64,000 nt of DNA from positions 2,418,001-2,482,000 of the forward strand of contig JAPFBE010000033.1 in the NCBI GenBank assembly GCA_034336665.1, written 5' to 3'. The first letter of the stretch is position 1, and each line of letters begins with the position of its first letter. Below, piece after piece: positions 1 through 10,706 of this stretch. Below the pieces are notes generated by a model that was given only the letters and a program-made list of their open reading frames with translations, made no database searches and was not told the DNA's origin. The position numbers were made by a program, and so were the translations under genes. Source of the DNA: Luscinia megarhynchos. Lineage: Eukaryota; Chordata; Aves; Passeriformes; Turdidae.

Positions 1-740
1 GATATGGCTAGTCCGGCTTTGGGATGCGGCGAAGCGAGGCTACCATCCTGGATGGCACAGAAGCGGGAGACACCTGGGATCCCTGTCACATGATCCTGTC
101 ATTGATCAGGGAATGATGAGGAGGCTAACCCTCAAAGCCTCTAGCACGAAGTCCTAGACAGTCAGTGGCACAAAGATATCTGTGTGCCGATGACCTATAT
201 ATGCAACAAACCCGATGGAAAACCATGGAGCAAGGGATCCAACGACTAAGAAATGGCAGTGGCGGAGATCATTTTTCAGAGGATATAACAACTAGGAATC
301 CGGACCTGGTCCCATGCACACCGGTGATGTGGAGAAAACTTGTGAGACTCGGGCCATCTGAATACCTCTGCCTTAGCAATACTGAAGCCAAAAGAGGTAC
401 ATGAGACAGTTCTTGATATGGCTAGGAAGCTTCGGAAAGCTTCATGCGGATGCTGTGCATGGCATCATACATGCCAGAATCGTAGCCCGTGAAAACATGC
501 TTGCAGAACTTAGAGGACAAGATAGAGGGAAAATCATAAGAGGCTCAGGGAGGAGATTAAGGAGGACCTCCTCCAAATTTCAGCAGTGCAAGTTAGACGT
601 CCTGGTATCCAACGTGGGAGACGTTTCCCCCCGATGGGGAGAGGAGGTATACTCCTTGAGCCGCAGTTGTGGTTTTCCTTGCAGGATTCTGGAGAGAACA
701 TGAGGAGATGGGATGAGAAGCCTACACGGCTGCTCTGGCA
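1..740 (+). pseudogene. gag: ERV-L gag remnant
   Basis: Frame 2 from the left edge reads through WDAAKRGYHPGW and LGSLSHDPVIDQ before a stop near 155. The next open pieces (165-404 and 401-703) carry MEQGIQRLR and LVPCTPVMWRKLVR, which match the C-terminal half of ERV-L Gag as I know the family. A Gag builds the virion core. At least three frame changes or stops break this copy. No zinc knuckle was seen, which fits ERV-L. Assignment rests on family resemblance and on the position upstream of protease. Confidence 0.6.
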
Positions 741-989
741 CAACGGGTGTGTGATCTGAAGGAAGGCAAGATTAAAAGAGAAGTTCCGCCAAAAGGAGAG
801 CCGCTCCTGTTTCCCGTAGTCAAAAATGCCAAACATGATAATGATAATGACATGTCTGACCCTCTTGAGGGAACTAAGACCTATGCCCGGAAAAGAAGAA
901 TAATCCAGGCTTGGAGGGGCCCTGCCTCTAGCCAGGGTGAGCTGAGGCAGAACCGTGTTCTGGACCGTGTGGATTCGGGTGGCTGGCAT

Positions 990-1260
990 ACATCGAAACC
1001 ACGGAAGCATAAAGCTTTAGTGGATACAGGAGCACAGTGTACAATAATTCCATCAAGATATGTGGGGGAAGAATCCCTTTCTATTGCTGGTGTGACAGGT
1101 GGATTGCAGGACTTACCATGGTGGAAGCTGAAGTGAGTTTAACTGGAAAGGAGTGGAAAAAACATCTTATTGTGACTGGCCCAGAGGCCCCATGTATTTT
1201 GGGAATAGATTACCTCAGAAGTGGGTATTTTAAGGACCCAAAAGGTCTTAAAGTGGGCAT
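990..1260 (+). pseudogene. pro: ERV-L retroviral aspartic protease
   Basis: The catalytic motif is visible as LVDTGAQCTIIP at about 1016-1051. The domain continues in another frame through LTGKEWKKHLIVTGPEAP and ends with LGIDYLRSGYF, the usual flap-to-C-terminal order of a retropepsin. The frame changes near 1110-1130, so no continuous protease can be made. It sits directly upstream of RT, as in a pro-pol fusion. Confidence 0.75.
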
Positions 1261-1479
1261 TTGGAATAGCTGCTGTGATGTCAGAGCACATTCGGCAACT
1301 GAATACCTTGCCTGGACTATCCTGAAAATCCAAGACCACTGTAGGACTTCTGAAGGGGAAGAGCAAGGGTACCAGTGCCACTTCCTGTAGAGAACATCGC
1401 CGCAATATAGGACAACTCTCGAGATGCTGTGATTCCCATCCATAAGATGATCCGGGGAGCTAGAGAGCCAAGGGGGTGG

Positions 1480-2400
1480 TCAGCAAAACCCACTCATCCT
1501 TCAACAGCCCCATCTGGCCTGTGCATAAGCCCGGCGGAGGAGAATGGAGACTGACTGTGGACTACCGACATTGAATGAGAAGTCACCCCACCGGCTGAAA
1601 GCTGCCGTGCCGGGACATGCTGGAGCTCCAGTGCGAGCTAGAGTCCAAGGCAGCAAGGTGGTATGCCCACCATTGACACGCCCACCGCGTTTTTCTCCAT
1701 TCCTCTTTGGCTGCAGAGTGCAGGCCTCAGTTTGCTTTCACCTGGAGGGGCGTGCAGTACACCTGGAACCGACTGCCCCAGGGGGTGGAAACACAGATCC
1801 CACCATCTGCCACGGACTGATCCATGCTGCACTGAAAAAGAGTGAGGCTCAGAACATTTGCAGTACATCGATGACATCATTGTGTGGGAAACACAGCAGA
1901 AGAAGTGTTTGAGAAAGGAGAGGAAATTATCCAAATCCCTCCTGGAAGTCGGGTTTTGCCATAATTAAGAAGAGTAAAGTTAAGGGACCTGCTCAGGCGG
2001 AGATCCAGTTCCTAGGAGTGAAGTGGCAAGATGGAAGGCGTCAGATTCCCACTGATGTTATTAACAAAATCACAGCTATGTCTCCACCCACTAACAAGAA
2101 AGAAACACAAGCTTTCTTGGGTGCTATAGGCTTTTGGAGAATGCATATCCCCGAATACAGTCAGATTGTGAGCCCTCTTTACAAGGTCACTCGGAAGAAG
2201 AATGATTTCCATTGGGGCCCTGAACAACAGCAAGCTTTCACCCAGATTAAACAAGAAATCGCCCATGCAGTAGCTCTTGGCCCAGTTAGGACGGGGGCCA
2301 AATGTGAAGAATGTGCTCTATTCTGCAGCCGGGAACCACGGTTTGTCTTGGAGTCTGTGGCAGAAGGTGCCTGGTGAGACCCGAGGCCGACCCCTGGGAT
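1480..2400 (+). pseudogene. pol: ERV-L reverse transcriptase and connection domain
   Basis: Fragments of the RT fingers (DYR around 1560, in alternating frames) lead to the catalytic YIDD motif at 1864-1875. The thumb and connection follow in the frame of 2018-2377, with FLGAIGFWRMHIPEYSQIV and SPLYKVTRKKNDFHWGP. The enzyme would copy the viral RNA to DNA. Stops and frame changes occur between each block, so the gene is dead. The connection wording separates this element from the class I and class II copies elsewhere in the window. Confidence 0.8.
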
Positions 2401-3118
2401 TTTTGGAGCAGAAGTTACAGAGGATCGGAAGGCAACTATACCCCAACAGAGGAGGAAATCTTGGCAGCCTATGAGGCGAGTCCAAGCTGCTTCAGAAGTG
2501 ATCGGCACAGAAGCACAACCCCTCTTGGCACCCCGACTGCCACTGCTGGGGTGGATGTTCAGCGGAAAGGTTCCCTCCACCCACCATGCCACCAGTGCCA
2601 CATGGAGCAAGTGGATTGCCCTCATCACTCAGCTGAGCGCCCGGTTGGAAAAACTCAATGGCCCGGGATTTCAGAAATAATTACAAACTGGCCAGAAGGT
2701 GAAAGATTCAGTGTCACGGATGAGGAAGAAAAACCAGTGACCCGGGCTGAAGAAGTTCCACCATACAGCCAGCTGCGGCAGAGGAAGCACGTTCACGGCT
2801 CTATTCACCGACGATTCTAATGCGCATCGTAGGGATGAACCCGAGAGGTGGAAAGCAGCTGTATGGAGCCCCACACAACGGGTCGCAGAGAGGCCACTGA
2901 AGGAGAGGCGGATCAAGTCAGCTTGCTGAACTTAAAGCTATTCAACTGGCCCTAGACATTGCAGAAAGAGAGAAATGGCGAAACTCTATGTGTACACTGA
3001 TTCCTGGATGGTGGCCAATGCTCTGTGGGGATGGTTGAAGAAATGGAAAGAGGCGAACTGGTAGCGCCCGAGAGGAAAACCAATTTGGGCTGCTGAAGAA
3101 TGGAAAAACATAAGCTAC
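2400..3118 (+). pseudogene. pol: ERV-L RNase H domain
   Basis: Several short frames carry RNase H landmarks. GNYTPTEEEILAAYEA lies near 2430-2478, an FTDDSN core motif near 2803-2820, and AELKAIQLALDIAERE near 2926-2973. A TDSW motif follows near 2996-3007. The order is right for a retroviral RNase H that removes the RNA strand during reverse transcription. Frame changes separate all of them. Confidence 0.65.
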
Positions 3119-4131
3119 TTGGTTAGAGAAACTACCTGTGAAAGTTACCATGTAGATGCCCATGTCCCCAGAAGTAGAGCCAATGAAGAGCAGCAAAACA
3201 ATCAGCAGGTAGATCAGGCTGCAAAGATAGGGGTGTCAAAGATAGATCTTGACTGGGAGCACAAGGGAGAGTTGTTCCTAGCACGATGGGCCCATGATGC
3301 CTCAGGCCACCAGGGTAGAGGTGCCATCTATAAGTGGGCACGGGACAGAGGGGTGGATCTTACCATGGACAGCATAACACAAGTTATTCATGACTGTGAC
3401 ACCTGCGCTGCCATTAAGCAGGCCAGCGGTGAAGCCCCTCTGGTATGGTGGACGTTGGTCCAAGTACAAGTACGGGGGAGGCTTGGCAGATTGATTACAT
3501 CACACTGCCTCAGACTACGCCAGGGTAAACGTTATGTGCTGACCATGGTGGAAGCCACCACCGGCTGGTTGGAGACCTACCCTGTGTCCCATGCTACTGC
3601 CCGCAACACCATCTTGGGCCTGGAAAAGCAGGTCCTTTGGAGGCATGGTACCCCTGAGAGGATTGAGTCAGACAATGTGGGACTCATTTAAAAAATAACC
3701 TCATCAACACCTGGGCTAGGGAACACGGTATTGAGTGGGTGTACCACATCCCTTACCATGCACCAGCTGCGGGTAAAGTGGAGAGGTACAATGGATTGTT
3801 GAAGACCCCCTTGAAAGCATTGGGTGGGGGGTCTTTTAAAAACTGGGAACAACATCTAGCAAAGGCTACTTGGTTAGTTAACACCAGAGGTTCCATCAAC
3901 TGAGCAGGTCCTGCCCAGTCTGACTCCCTTAATATAGTGGATGGAGATAAAGTCCCAGTGGCCCAAGTTAAAGGTTTGTTAAAAAAGGCATTATGGGTTA
4001 ATCCTGCCTCGAGTACAGGCAAACCCATTCGTGGGATTGTCTTTGCTCAAGGACCAGGATGTACGTGGTGGGTAATGCAGAAAGATGGAACAACACGATG
4101 TGTACCTCAGGGAGATCTGATTGCGGGGTGA
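3119..4131 (+). pseudogene. pol: ERV-L integrase
   Basis: The 3119-3691 frame has the N-terminal zinc-binding region (DASGHQGRG, then CDTCAAIKQA) and the start of the catalytic core with RYVLTMVEATTGWLETYPV and RIESDN, which supplies the second acidic residue. Another frame continues with GIEWVYHIPYHAP and the core's third acidic residue in a KVERYN motif. The 3937-4131 frame is the C-terminal DNA-binding part, ending GCTWWVMQKDGTTRCVP. Breaks near 3690 and 3900 inactivate it. Pol ends at 4131 without any env following. Confidence 0.85.
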
Positions 4132-4294
4132 AACAGAAGGAATAAAGTAAGTGTTGAAGGCCTGAGTAAGCAAAATGAGAGGAAACGTGTAAGTGTTGAA
4201 GGTTTGAGCAAGTAGATGAAAGCTTTTACATTGAATAGTGGTGAATATATCCCATTCGTGTGTCAATGTTCACGATGTGGGATAAGGGGTGGAA
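4132..4294 (+). other. ERV-L pol-LTR spacer and polypurine tract
   Basis: The spacer holds two diverged direct copies of a unit beginning gtaagtgttgaagg (about 4147 and 4189). The 16 bases just before the LTR (4279-4294) read gggataaggggtggaa, a polypurine tract suitable for priming plus-strand DNA synthesis. Confidence 0.6.
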
Positions 4295-4868
4295 TGTCCT
4301 GGGTTAGTGTTATGACTACTCCTCTCCCTGCCCCCCCCCTCTGCCTGCACAGAGCTGCTGCCGCCGTTGCCGTTCCTCCCCTGCCCCGGCTGCTGGGCTG
4401 CTGCTGCCTGCTGCTTTGGCTGCTGCTGCTGCTGGCCTGCTGCTGCTGCTTTTGCCGCTTTGGCTGCCGCTTTTGCCCCAGCTTCTCCTGCCCCCAGCTG
4501 CTCCCTCTTTCTCTCTCCCTTCTTCCGCTCATCCCGAAGATCTGCACCGGCTCCGGACGGAGGGATCTGAACATCAGAGACTGCCTCTGGAAGCCTGCCA
4601 AAGAAGCTTTGCACCCTTCCCAGCAGGGACTGACCGAGCTCGTCCATCCTCACTCACCTTGGTGAAAACGTTTTGTGTCATCTGGGGATTGTTCTTTCCT
4701 GGTGCTGGGAAGTGTTTGTTAAAATAAACAAGTTTTTTCCACTTTTTTCCCTCGGAGGAAGTTCTTCCCGAACCCGGTAGTGGGAGGGGGAAGGAGTTCT
4801 GGGGGTTTATTTTCCTAGGGGGACTCCTTTGCGAGATATCTCCTGTAAATTTGTCCAAAACCAGGACA
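4295..4868 (+). mobile_element. ERV-L 3' LTR (574 bp)
   Basis: The LTR starts TGTCCTGG and ends CCAGGACA, a perfect 8-bp terminal inverted repeat that fixes both ends. A polyadenylation signal AATAAA lies at 4723-4728. The U3 contains a strongly CTG-rich, pyrimidine-biased stretch at about 4370-4480. A short R/U5 with T-rich sequence follows the signal. The opposite LTR is outside the window, so the target duplication cannot be checked. The first bases after it are caacc. Confidence 0.85.
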
Positions 4869-6330
4869 CAACCAAAATTCAAACCTTGACTGATGCACAA
4901 AAATTTTTGGGTATCATAAGCTGGATAAGACCCTATTTAGGGTTAACCACTCCATAGCTATCTCCCCTGTTCCATATTCTCAAAGGTGACTGTAAGTTAA
5001 CCTCTCCAAGACAATTAACTCCATAGGCTAAAATCTCTCTTGAAACAGTAGAGCAGGCCATAATGAACAGACAAATTTACTGAATATGTCCTAAAGTTTA
5101 TGCTACAGTGTTTATTTTCATTGTTGATTTACACCCTAAAGGAATTATTGGTCAATGAGACATAGCAGTCTGACACACTACACATTTTAGAATGCATCTT
5201 TTTGCCCCACTGACCTAAAAAGACAGCATCTACTCTCTTTGAACTAATTGCACAGTTAATTAGCAAATGTTGTCTAAGATGTTTGCAGTTAAATGCTAGT
5301 GACTGTTCAAAAATTGTTACACCAGTACAACATGAATATTTTGAATGGTGCTTTGCAAATAGCACACCACTACAAAGTGCTTTGCAAAACTATACAGGGC
5401 AAATTACCTATCACTTACCCAGCCACAAATTGTTGCGGTTGAACGAGACCACTGTGTTATCCCTGAAACCACTGAACCAGCGCACACCCCTGAACGGTCT
5501 CTCAGTTTTCACTGATGGGTACAGAAAAAAAGGAAAAGCTATTGTGACCTGGAAAGATGATAATGGTTGGTAGACACTGGAAGGTCACGAAATTGGATCA
5601 CCTCAGCTACTTGAATTACGTGCTGTAGCCATGGCTTTTCAACGTTTTCCTTAAGTTCCTTTAAATATTGTGACTGATTCTGCCTATGTTGTAGATATCA
5701 CAAGTTTGCCTTACAAGTTTGGCAAACAGATCTCACACACATTTTGGAATTCGGTCGCTTAAAATATGTTCATGTTTCAATAGACACTTTTTCATCTGCC
5801 GTATGGGTCTCAGTTCACAATGAAGAAAGAAGTCATGATGCCATTGCACGTTGGCAACTAGCCTTTGCTGCCCTAGGCATCCCTTACACTTGAAAAACTG
5901 ATAATGATTGTGCATACATATCACAGAACACTTGACAGTTTTACAGGTCTGGGGTGTATCACACCATATTCCTCATTCCCCTATAGGACAAGCAATTGTT
6001 GAATGTGCACATGGCACTTTAAAGCATGTCCTTGAAAAACAGAAAAGGGGGATGTGTGGTGAGACCCCACAGAGTAGGGTGGCCAAAGCCCTGTACACTT
6101 TAAACCACCTAACAATATTGCAAAACTCCCAAAACTCTGTCATCTTAAATAATTTCTTATCATTACAGTCCTCTAGTGATGTCCAGTTACCTAAACCTAA
6201 GGTATTGTTATGGGACCTCATTACTAACAAATGGGAAGGCCCTTGGGACCTTGTCATTTGGGGGCACGGATATGCTTGTATTTCCACAGATGCCGGTATT
6301 CAATGGGTACCTGCTCAGTGGGTGTGACCT
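4869..6330 (+). pseudogene. pol: class II (beta-like) ERV pol remnant: RT thumb, RNase H, integrase
   Basis: The block opens in the RT thumb with LTDAQKFLGIISWIRPYLG (4880-4936), typical of class II retroviruses. RNase H follows with LSVFTDG near 5500 and IVTDSAYVVDI near 5668-5702. The integrase core then starts abruptly at about 5716 (VWQTDLTHILEFGRLKYVHV), so the zinc-binding N-terminus is deleted. KTDNDCAYIS near 5899-5928 carries the second acidic residue, and HSPIGQAIVECAHGTLK sits in the 5908-6327 frame. The end, IWGHGYACISTDAGIQWVP, is a class II integrase C-terminus. Many stops show an old, dead copy. Confidence 0.8.
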
Positions 6331-6770
6331 GCTCTGCGCTCTGCTTGGGACCTCAACGGCTCCACAGCAGACGCCGTAGAACAGTGACCAGAACAACCTT
6401 CTGCACCAGCTGGATGGAAATCTGGGACCTTTGGAATGAAAACTCACCTGTGACTTCACCTGGACCTCAAGAGTCAGACACTTTAAGAACATTACTAGCA
6501 AAAGGAAATGCTACCTCTGATAGTTTAAAATGCTACCTCTGATAGTTTTTAAGTTGGTTTGCTTATAATGTTCAAGTTGTAAGTTGTAAGCTTTAAGTAA
6601 TTAGCCTGCAGCATGCCACCCAGTAAAACTGTGCCTTTGATAGATCCTTATCCATGTACCAGACTGGTCTGAGGATCTGTGGTCTTCTCCAGGAAAGTCC
6701 TGGTGCTGGCATGAAGATCCAGAGATGCCTTGGATCCATGGGAGATCAGGCAGAGTGTCCCATCTGGAGT
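6331..6770 (+). other. region downstream of class II pol, no clear gene
   Basis: No recognisable env remains. A 22-base unit containing aaatgctacctctgatag is present twice in tandem at about 6507-6550. The stretch may be the decayed pol-env junction of the preceding element, but nothing in it proves this. Confidence 0.3.
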
Positions 6771-7465
6771 TGTCAAAAATTAAACCTAAATCGGCCAGAC
6801 AGAAACTTTTTAACACAGTTTTGAGTATTAGAAAGCAAGCATTCTTTATTGCAGTACACTGGTCACTCAGAGGATCCTTCCTCTAATCAAGTGCCCCCAA
6901 GCATTGGGTAAACAGACCTTTTATCATACACACTGATTACATATTCATTAGCTATCCCCACTTACTTGATGTATATATATTTCTTTATTTTACATAGGCA
7001 CACCCCTTTATCGTAAGTCCTTATATGCGTCTTTGGAGTTTGTCTGGTGTCCTTTTTACATACCTGTTGCTTGTCCCCCACTTTTGAGCATGTACAATAT
7101 CGTTGTTTTGCATAACTTCTGCTTTGTCAGCCTTGCAGAGCTGAGCTGGCATCCTGCTTGCATTTCACATTACTTGTTTGCCTAAGTTGCATCCTTTATC
7201 TATTTCTGGGCTGTTCTATTGTACTGTCCTCATCAGCACAACTGAAAAACATTTTTGATTTACAGCAATTAGTTAACAAGTACTAATGAACATGATAAAC
7301 CGCATCTAAAATTTTAAGTAATGGCATCTTCACCATATGCATAAGTGCAGTGAAGCTGAGTTTGCACTGCTTCACCCAAAAGGAGCCTTTCAGACAGAAA
7401 GGTGATAAGGTGTAGTTCTAATCAAAATAATGGGAGCCACATGTAGCAGGACACTCCCTCCCACA
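6771..7465 (-). mobile_element. solo LTR, probably class II
   Basis: On the minus strand the block ends TTTTTGACA, with a polyadenylation signal AATAAAG (plus-strand tttatt near 6844) upstream, as in an LTR R/U5. The other end reads TGTGGGAGGG on the minus strand. Flanks are ggagt (6766-6770) and ggagg (7466-7470), a possible 5-bp target duplication with one mismatch. The boundary at 7465 is a judgement from TG...CA termini and the flanks. Confidence 0.45.
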
Positions 7466-7482
7466 GGAGGGCTTATCTGTTC

Positions 7483-8132
7483 TGTCTATCAACTGGTGCA
7501 ATAACTTGGGGCATCTGTCCCCTCACATGAATCTGCTAATTGGTGAGATAACCCAAACTGGACATCTGTCCAGTAGTGAGTTATCTCTAGCACCATGGAG
7601 GTGGCATTCCCAGCTGACAATAAATATCTTGCATTGAAAGCAGATTGAAGGGACATAAGCTTGAATTTCTGACTGACAGATAATTCACTTAAAAAACTAT
7701 AAAAGCTACACAAAACTTTCACAAAGCAGAAGTCTTCTTCACATTCCCTGGACATGTGTGGGGACCTGTCCTCAAGGTTTGGGATGATGACCTTGAGATA
7801 CTTTCCCAGGAATTGAGTGAAAGGAAAGTTGTGTGTTCTATCATCAACTAGGTGGTAAGTTACATTGATTTTCTAAATCTATACTATTTCTTCGCTATCT
7901 GTAATATAGGTACCTTTATAATGCACTGTTTATGTATCTACTAGCAGTTCTTTTGCTTATCTTGTGTACTACATAGTCTGTTTAAAGTCTTTTATCTGTT
8001 AATCTTGTTTCTACTCAATAAATAATTAATTTTATAATAGATCTAATCAGCCATTCTTAAGAACTTGCGAGTGAGAGCAATTTGGGGTGCAGGTCACCTC
8101 AGAGCTACTGCCAGAAATCTGAGCCTAAGACA
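7483..8132 (+). mobile_element. LTR-like block
   Basis: It starts TGTCTATC and ends CCTAAGACA. A TATA-like ctataaaag sits near 7697 and an AATAAA near 8016, in the order of an LTR. No target duplication was found and no second copy is in the window, so the call is tentative. Confidence 0.3.
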
Positions 8133-9104
8133 GGACTCGTTTAAAGCTCTCACTCCATTCATAACTCTATGTAACCAGACATTTTGAAAATCCCATTTGA
8201 TATCTCTCTGCACATCTACTGCCATGGCAGGCAGACCAGCAACAGCATCTCACTGCACCTTGTGGGCTGGTGCACAACCTTCCCTTCCAGAAGACTGGCT
8301 ATGTTGCATGTGCTAATCTAATCTAGGGATGTCTTCTTGTGCTTCAGAATGAGAGCACTACCTTATTCATTATATTAACAAAAGAGGATTAAGGAAAATT
8401 CAGGCAACAAAAGTCTACTAGGGATTAGGTAGCTTTTATTTTAACCAAGCACTTTTGACTAAATTATAGGTCCCATTGCAATTAAGGATGTTAATTTATG
8501 TAAGAGGTATATAACACAGTTAATTGTCAAAGATATATTCAGTTGTAGGTAGATACAGAAAAAAAAGTTTTCAGAATCAGCTGATAAAATCTGTACCGAA
8601 TTTTAAATATCTTAAAGGTGCACTATGTTACAGGTAGTTTAATCTTTCTGTAAATCCATCTCTTTTACAAGGTTTCAAAAGCATCTCTCAAGGAATCATT
8701 CTCAAAGCTTGAAGCAGGCACTTCTCCCCAGTACCTTAGTTATACATCTATTAAAAAGACACTTCGGGTTCTCAGGGGGAAAAAAAATAAAAGGAAAAAA
8801 GAAAAATTACCTTAATTGTGGCCAGTAAACAAACATGCATTGAGGTATGACTTTCTTACCAGAACTTCTCTCTTCCAAATTCCTCTTCCTCAGTCTGACA
8901 AACCAGTCAGCCTCATGAAACTCATTAGGGCCATTTGAGCTGATGACTAGAGGAGCTGGAACAGAGCTTAAACTTGATATTAATTTTCCATGTAAACTCC
9001 TAAATTTGGGTCATATTTCTCCATTATCTAGTTCATATGTTGGCCACATTTTCTCTGAGAGTGTAATAAGTCTAGGTTTTAAAAGCATAGACTCAGTCCA
9101 GGGG
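8133..9104. other. unassigned AT-rich sequence
   Basis: About 970 bases with no convincing reading frame, LTR terminus or repeat unit. It ends where LTR-1 copy A begins. Confidence 0.5.
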
Positions 9105-10236
9105 TATCACGGTGTGACTTGGGTTTGCCAACCTTAATATATTTAATTTCTTTTTGAGACAGGACCCAGGAGTAGAGACAAGGCAGGCTCAAAACTTAAA
9201 AAGGTACAAGAAGAAATTTATTAATAATACAAAAAAAAAGAATTAGAATTCAGGATAAAATTCCTAGATTGTTCCCTCCTCCCCTTCATTCCACATTTCT
9301 TACCAACCAACATACAGAGAGAACACTTCAGTCAGTTATACACTCAAATAATCAGTTCAGTCTTCTTCAGAGAGAAAAGTCCCTTTTCTGGTTATGGCTT
9401 AGGGGGTATCTTCACCTTTACAGTCTGCGTCCGCCCGAGAACCACAGAACTATGAATTTTCCTCTCATTTACACAGTCCTCCCAGAGCCGTGTTATGGGT
9501 TACGATGCACACATGGGGTACCACCTCTAAAGGCAGGCTGCTAAAAAAACAGAATTCTTTTCATTGGCTTCTCTATCAAATGTCTCTGTTCATATTCCAG
9601 TTCCAGAACAGAGACCCCCATTCCCTCGGGGCAAAGGATACTTTTCTCAAATATTTCAACCCCCCATGCATTTTCCACAGTTTAAAGGAACTTTAGTGAA
9701 GTCACAATCCCCACAGCCCACAAAAAAGGTTTTCAGCTACTTGCATCTTTTCAATCTCTTCCCACCAGGAACTTTATCTTCATCCCGCTGACCTCTGTAG
9801 TCTCCATGCTTCATTTCTTTTCATTCAGGGGAACGCAGGATATCGAGGATTCCATCCAGGCATAAAGAAGTTACAATTGCATCCAGATTGCGAAGAAACA
9901 AACATGGGCATCTGGAGTCCTCCTCTGCCACGTGGAAAGGCGAACCGAGTCCAGCCGGCAGGGCCGGAGCCATGTGGTCGGTGCTGGAGCCATGCGGAGC
10001 CAGGGGGCCCCCAAGCCAAAAGAGGGCAGTCAACTTGATCCACTGCGATTTGTGAAAGCAAAATAACTTTTTCATTGGTTTCCCGAGCTGTCCATCACTA
10101 AATCAGCTCTCTGATTGGTGCCAGCAGCTCACAGGGGAAGCTCCCAGAGACAGGAGAGCCCCTCCCACTCCCCAGCCTCATGGAGCCTGCTCCGAGGCAA
10201 GTGCACCCCTCCCCCCGAGCACGTGAAACCAACACA
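9105..10236 (-). mobile_element. LTR-1 copy A (solo LTR)
   Basis: This is one of seven copies of a long LTR family in the window. On the plus strand it begins tatcacggtgtgacttgg, a mutated form of the family terminus TGTCA(T/C)GG, and ends gaaaccaacaca (minus strand TGTGTTGGTTTC). A minus-strand AATAAA lies near 9215. Its flanks do not match, and the CR1 that touches 10237 does not resume before 9105, so the outer flank has been lost or rearranged. No internal retroviral sequence is attached. Confidence 0.75.
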
Positions 10237-10644
10237 AACATTCTCCAGGTGGTTATAGAATAAGTTGTCCACCTCTTCATCCTGGTTGGGTGGCCAATAG
10301 CAGACTCCCAGTAGGATGTCAGCCTTGTTGGCCTTCCCCTTAATTCTTACATATAGAGACTCAACTTCATCATCATTAGTTTCAACACTTATGACATCCA
10401 AAACCTCCCTAAAATAAAGGGCCACCCCTCCACCTCTTCTCCCTTTTCTCTCTCTTCTGAAGAGTTTGTAGCCATCCAGTGCAGTGCTCCAATTATGCAA
10501 GTCATCCCGCCATGTTTCTCTGATGGCAACTATATCATAGCTTTGCTGTTGCACCATGGCCTCCAGTTCTTCCTGTTTGTTACCCATGCTGCGTGCATTG
10601 GTATACATGCACCTCAGCTGGGCCACTAATTTCTCCCCTAACAC
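10237..10644 (-). pseudogene. CR1 ORF2 N-terminal endonuclease fragment
   Basis: The reading frame starts just after ORF1 and reads CMYTNARSMGNKQEELEAMV, then DIVAIRETWRDD and GGGVALYFRE, the opening of the CR1 apurinic-type endonuclease. It is open for about 136 codons until LTR-1 copy A cuts it at 10237. The rest of the endonuclease and the whole reverse transcriptase are missing. Downstream residues in this frame come from the LTR. Confidence 0.85.
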
Positions 10645-10706
10645 AGTCTTACTGCCCTTGGGCCTGCTTCCAGACAGGCCAGATGCATCCCCTTCCCCCT
10701 TCAGAC

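Larger units (their letters stand above)
1..4868 (+). mobile_element. ERV-L (class III) provirus, 3' part, with 3' LTR
   Basis: A degraded provirus enters from the left edge and ends at a clear 3' LTR. In order it holds gag, protease, reverse transcriptase, RNase H, integrase, a short tail and the LTR. There is no env, as is usual for ERV-L. The connection-domain phrase SPLYKVTRKKNDFHWGP and the integrase phrase VLTMVEATTGWLETYPV are typical of ERV-L pol. Reading frames are broken by many stops and frameshifts, so the copy is inactive. Just after the LTR the sequence continues as class II pol (RT thumb), so this provirus inserted into an older class II element. The 5' LTR lies outside the window. 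Confidence 0.85.

Noticed and set aside
4263..4653. Polyglutamine and polyalanine-like minus frames
   Set aside because: These are antisense translations of the CTG-rich block in the ERV-L LTR.
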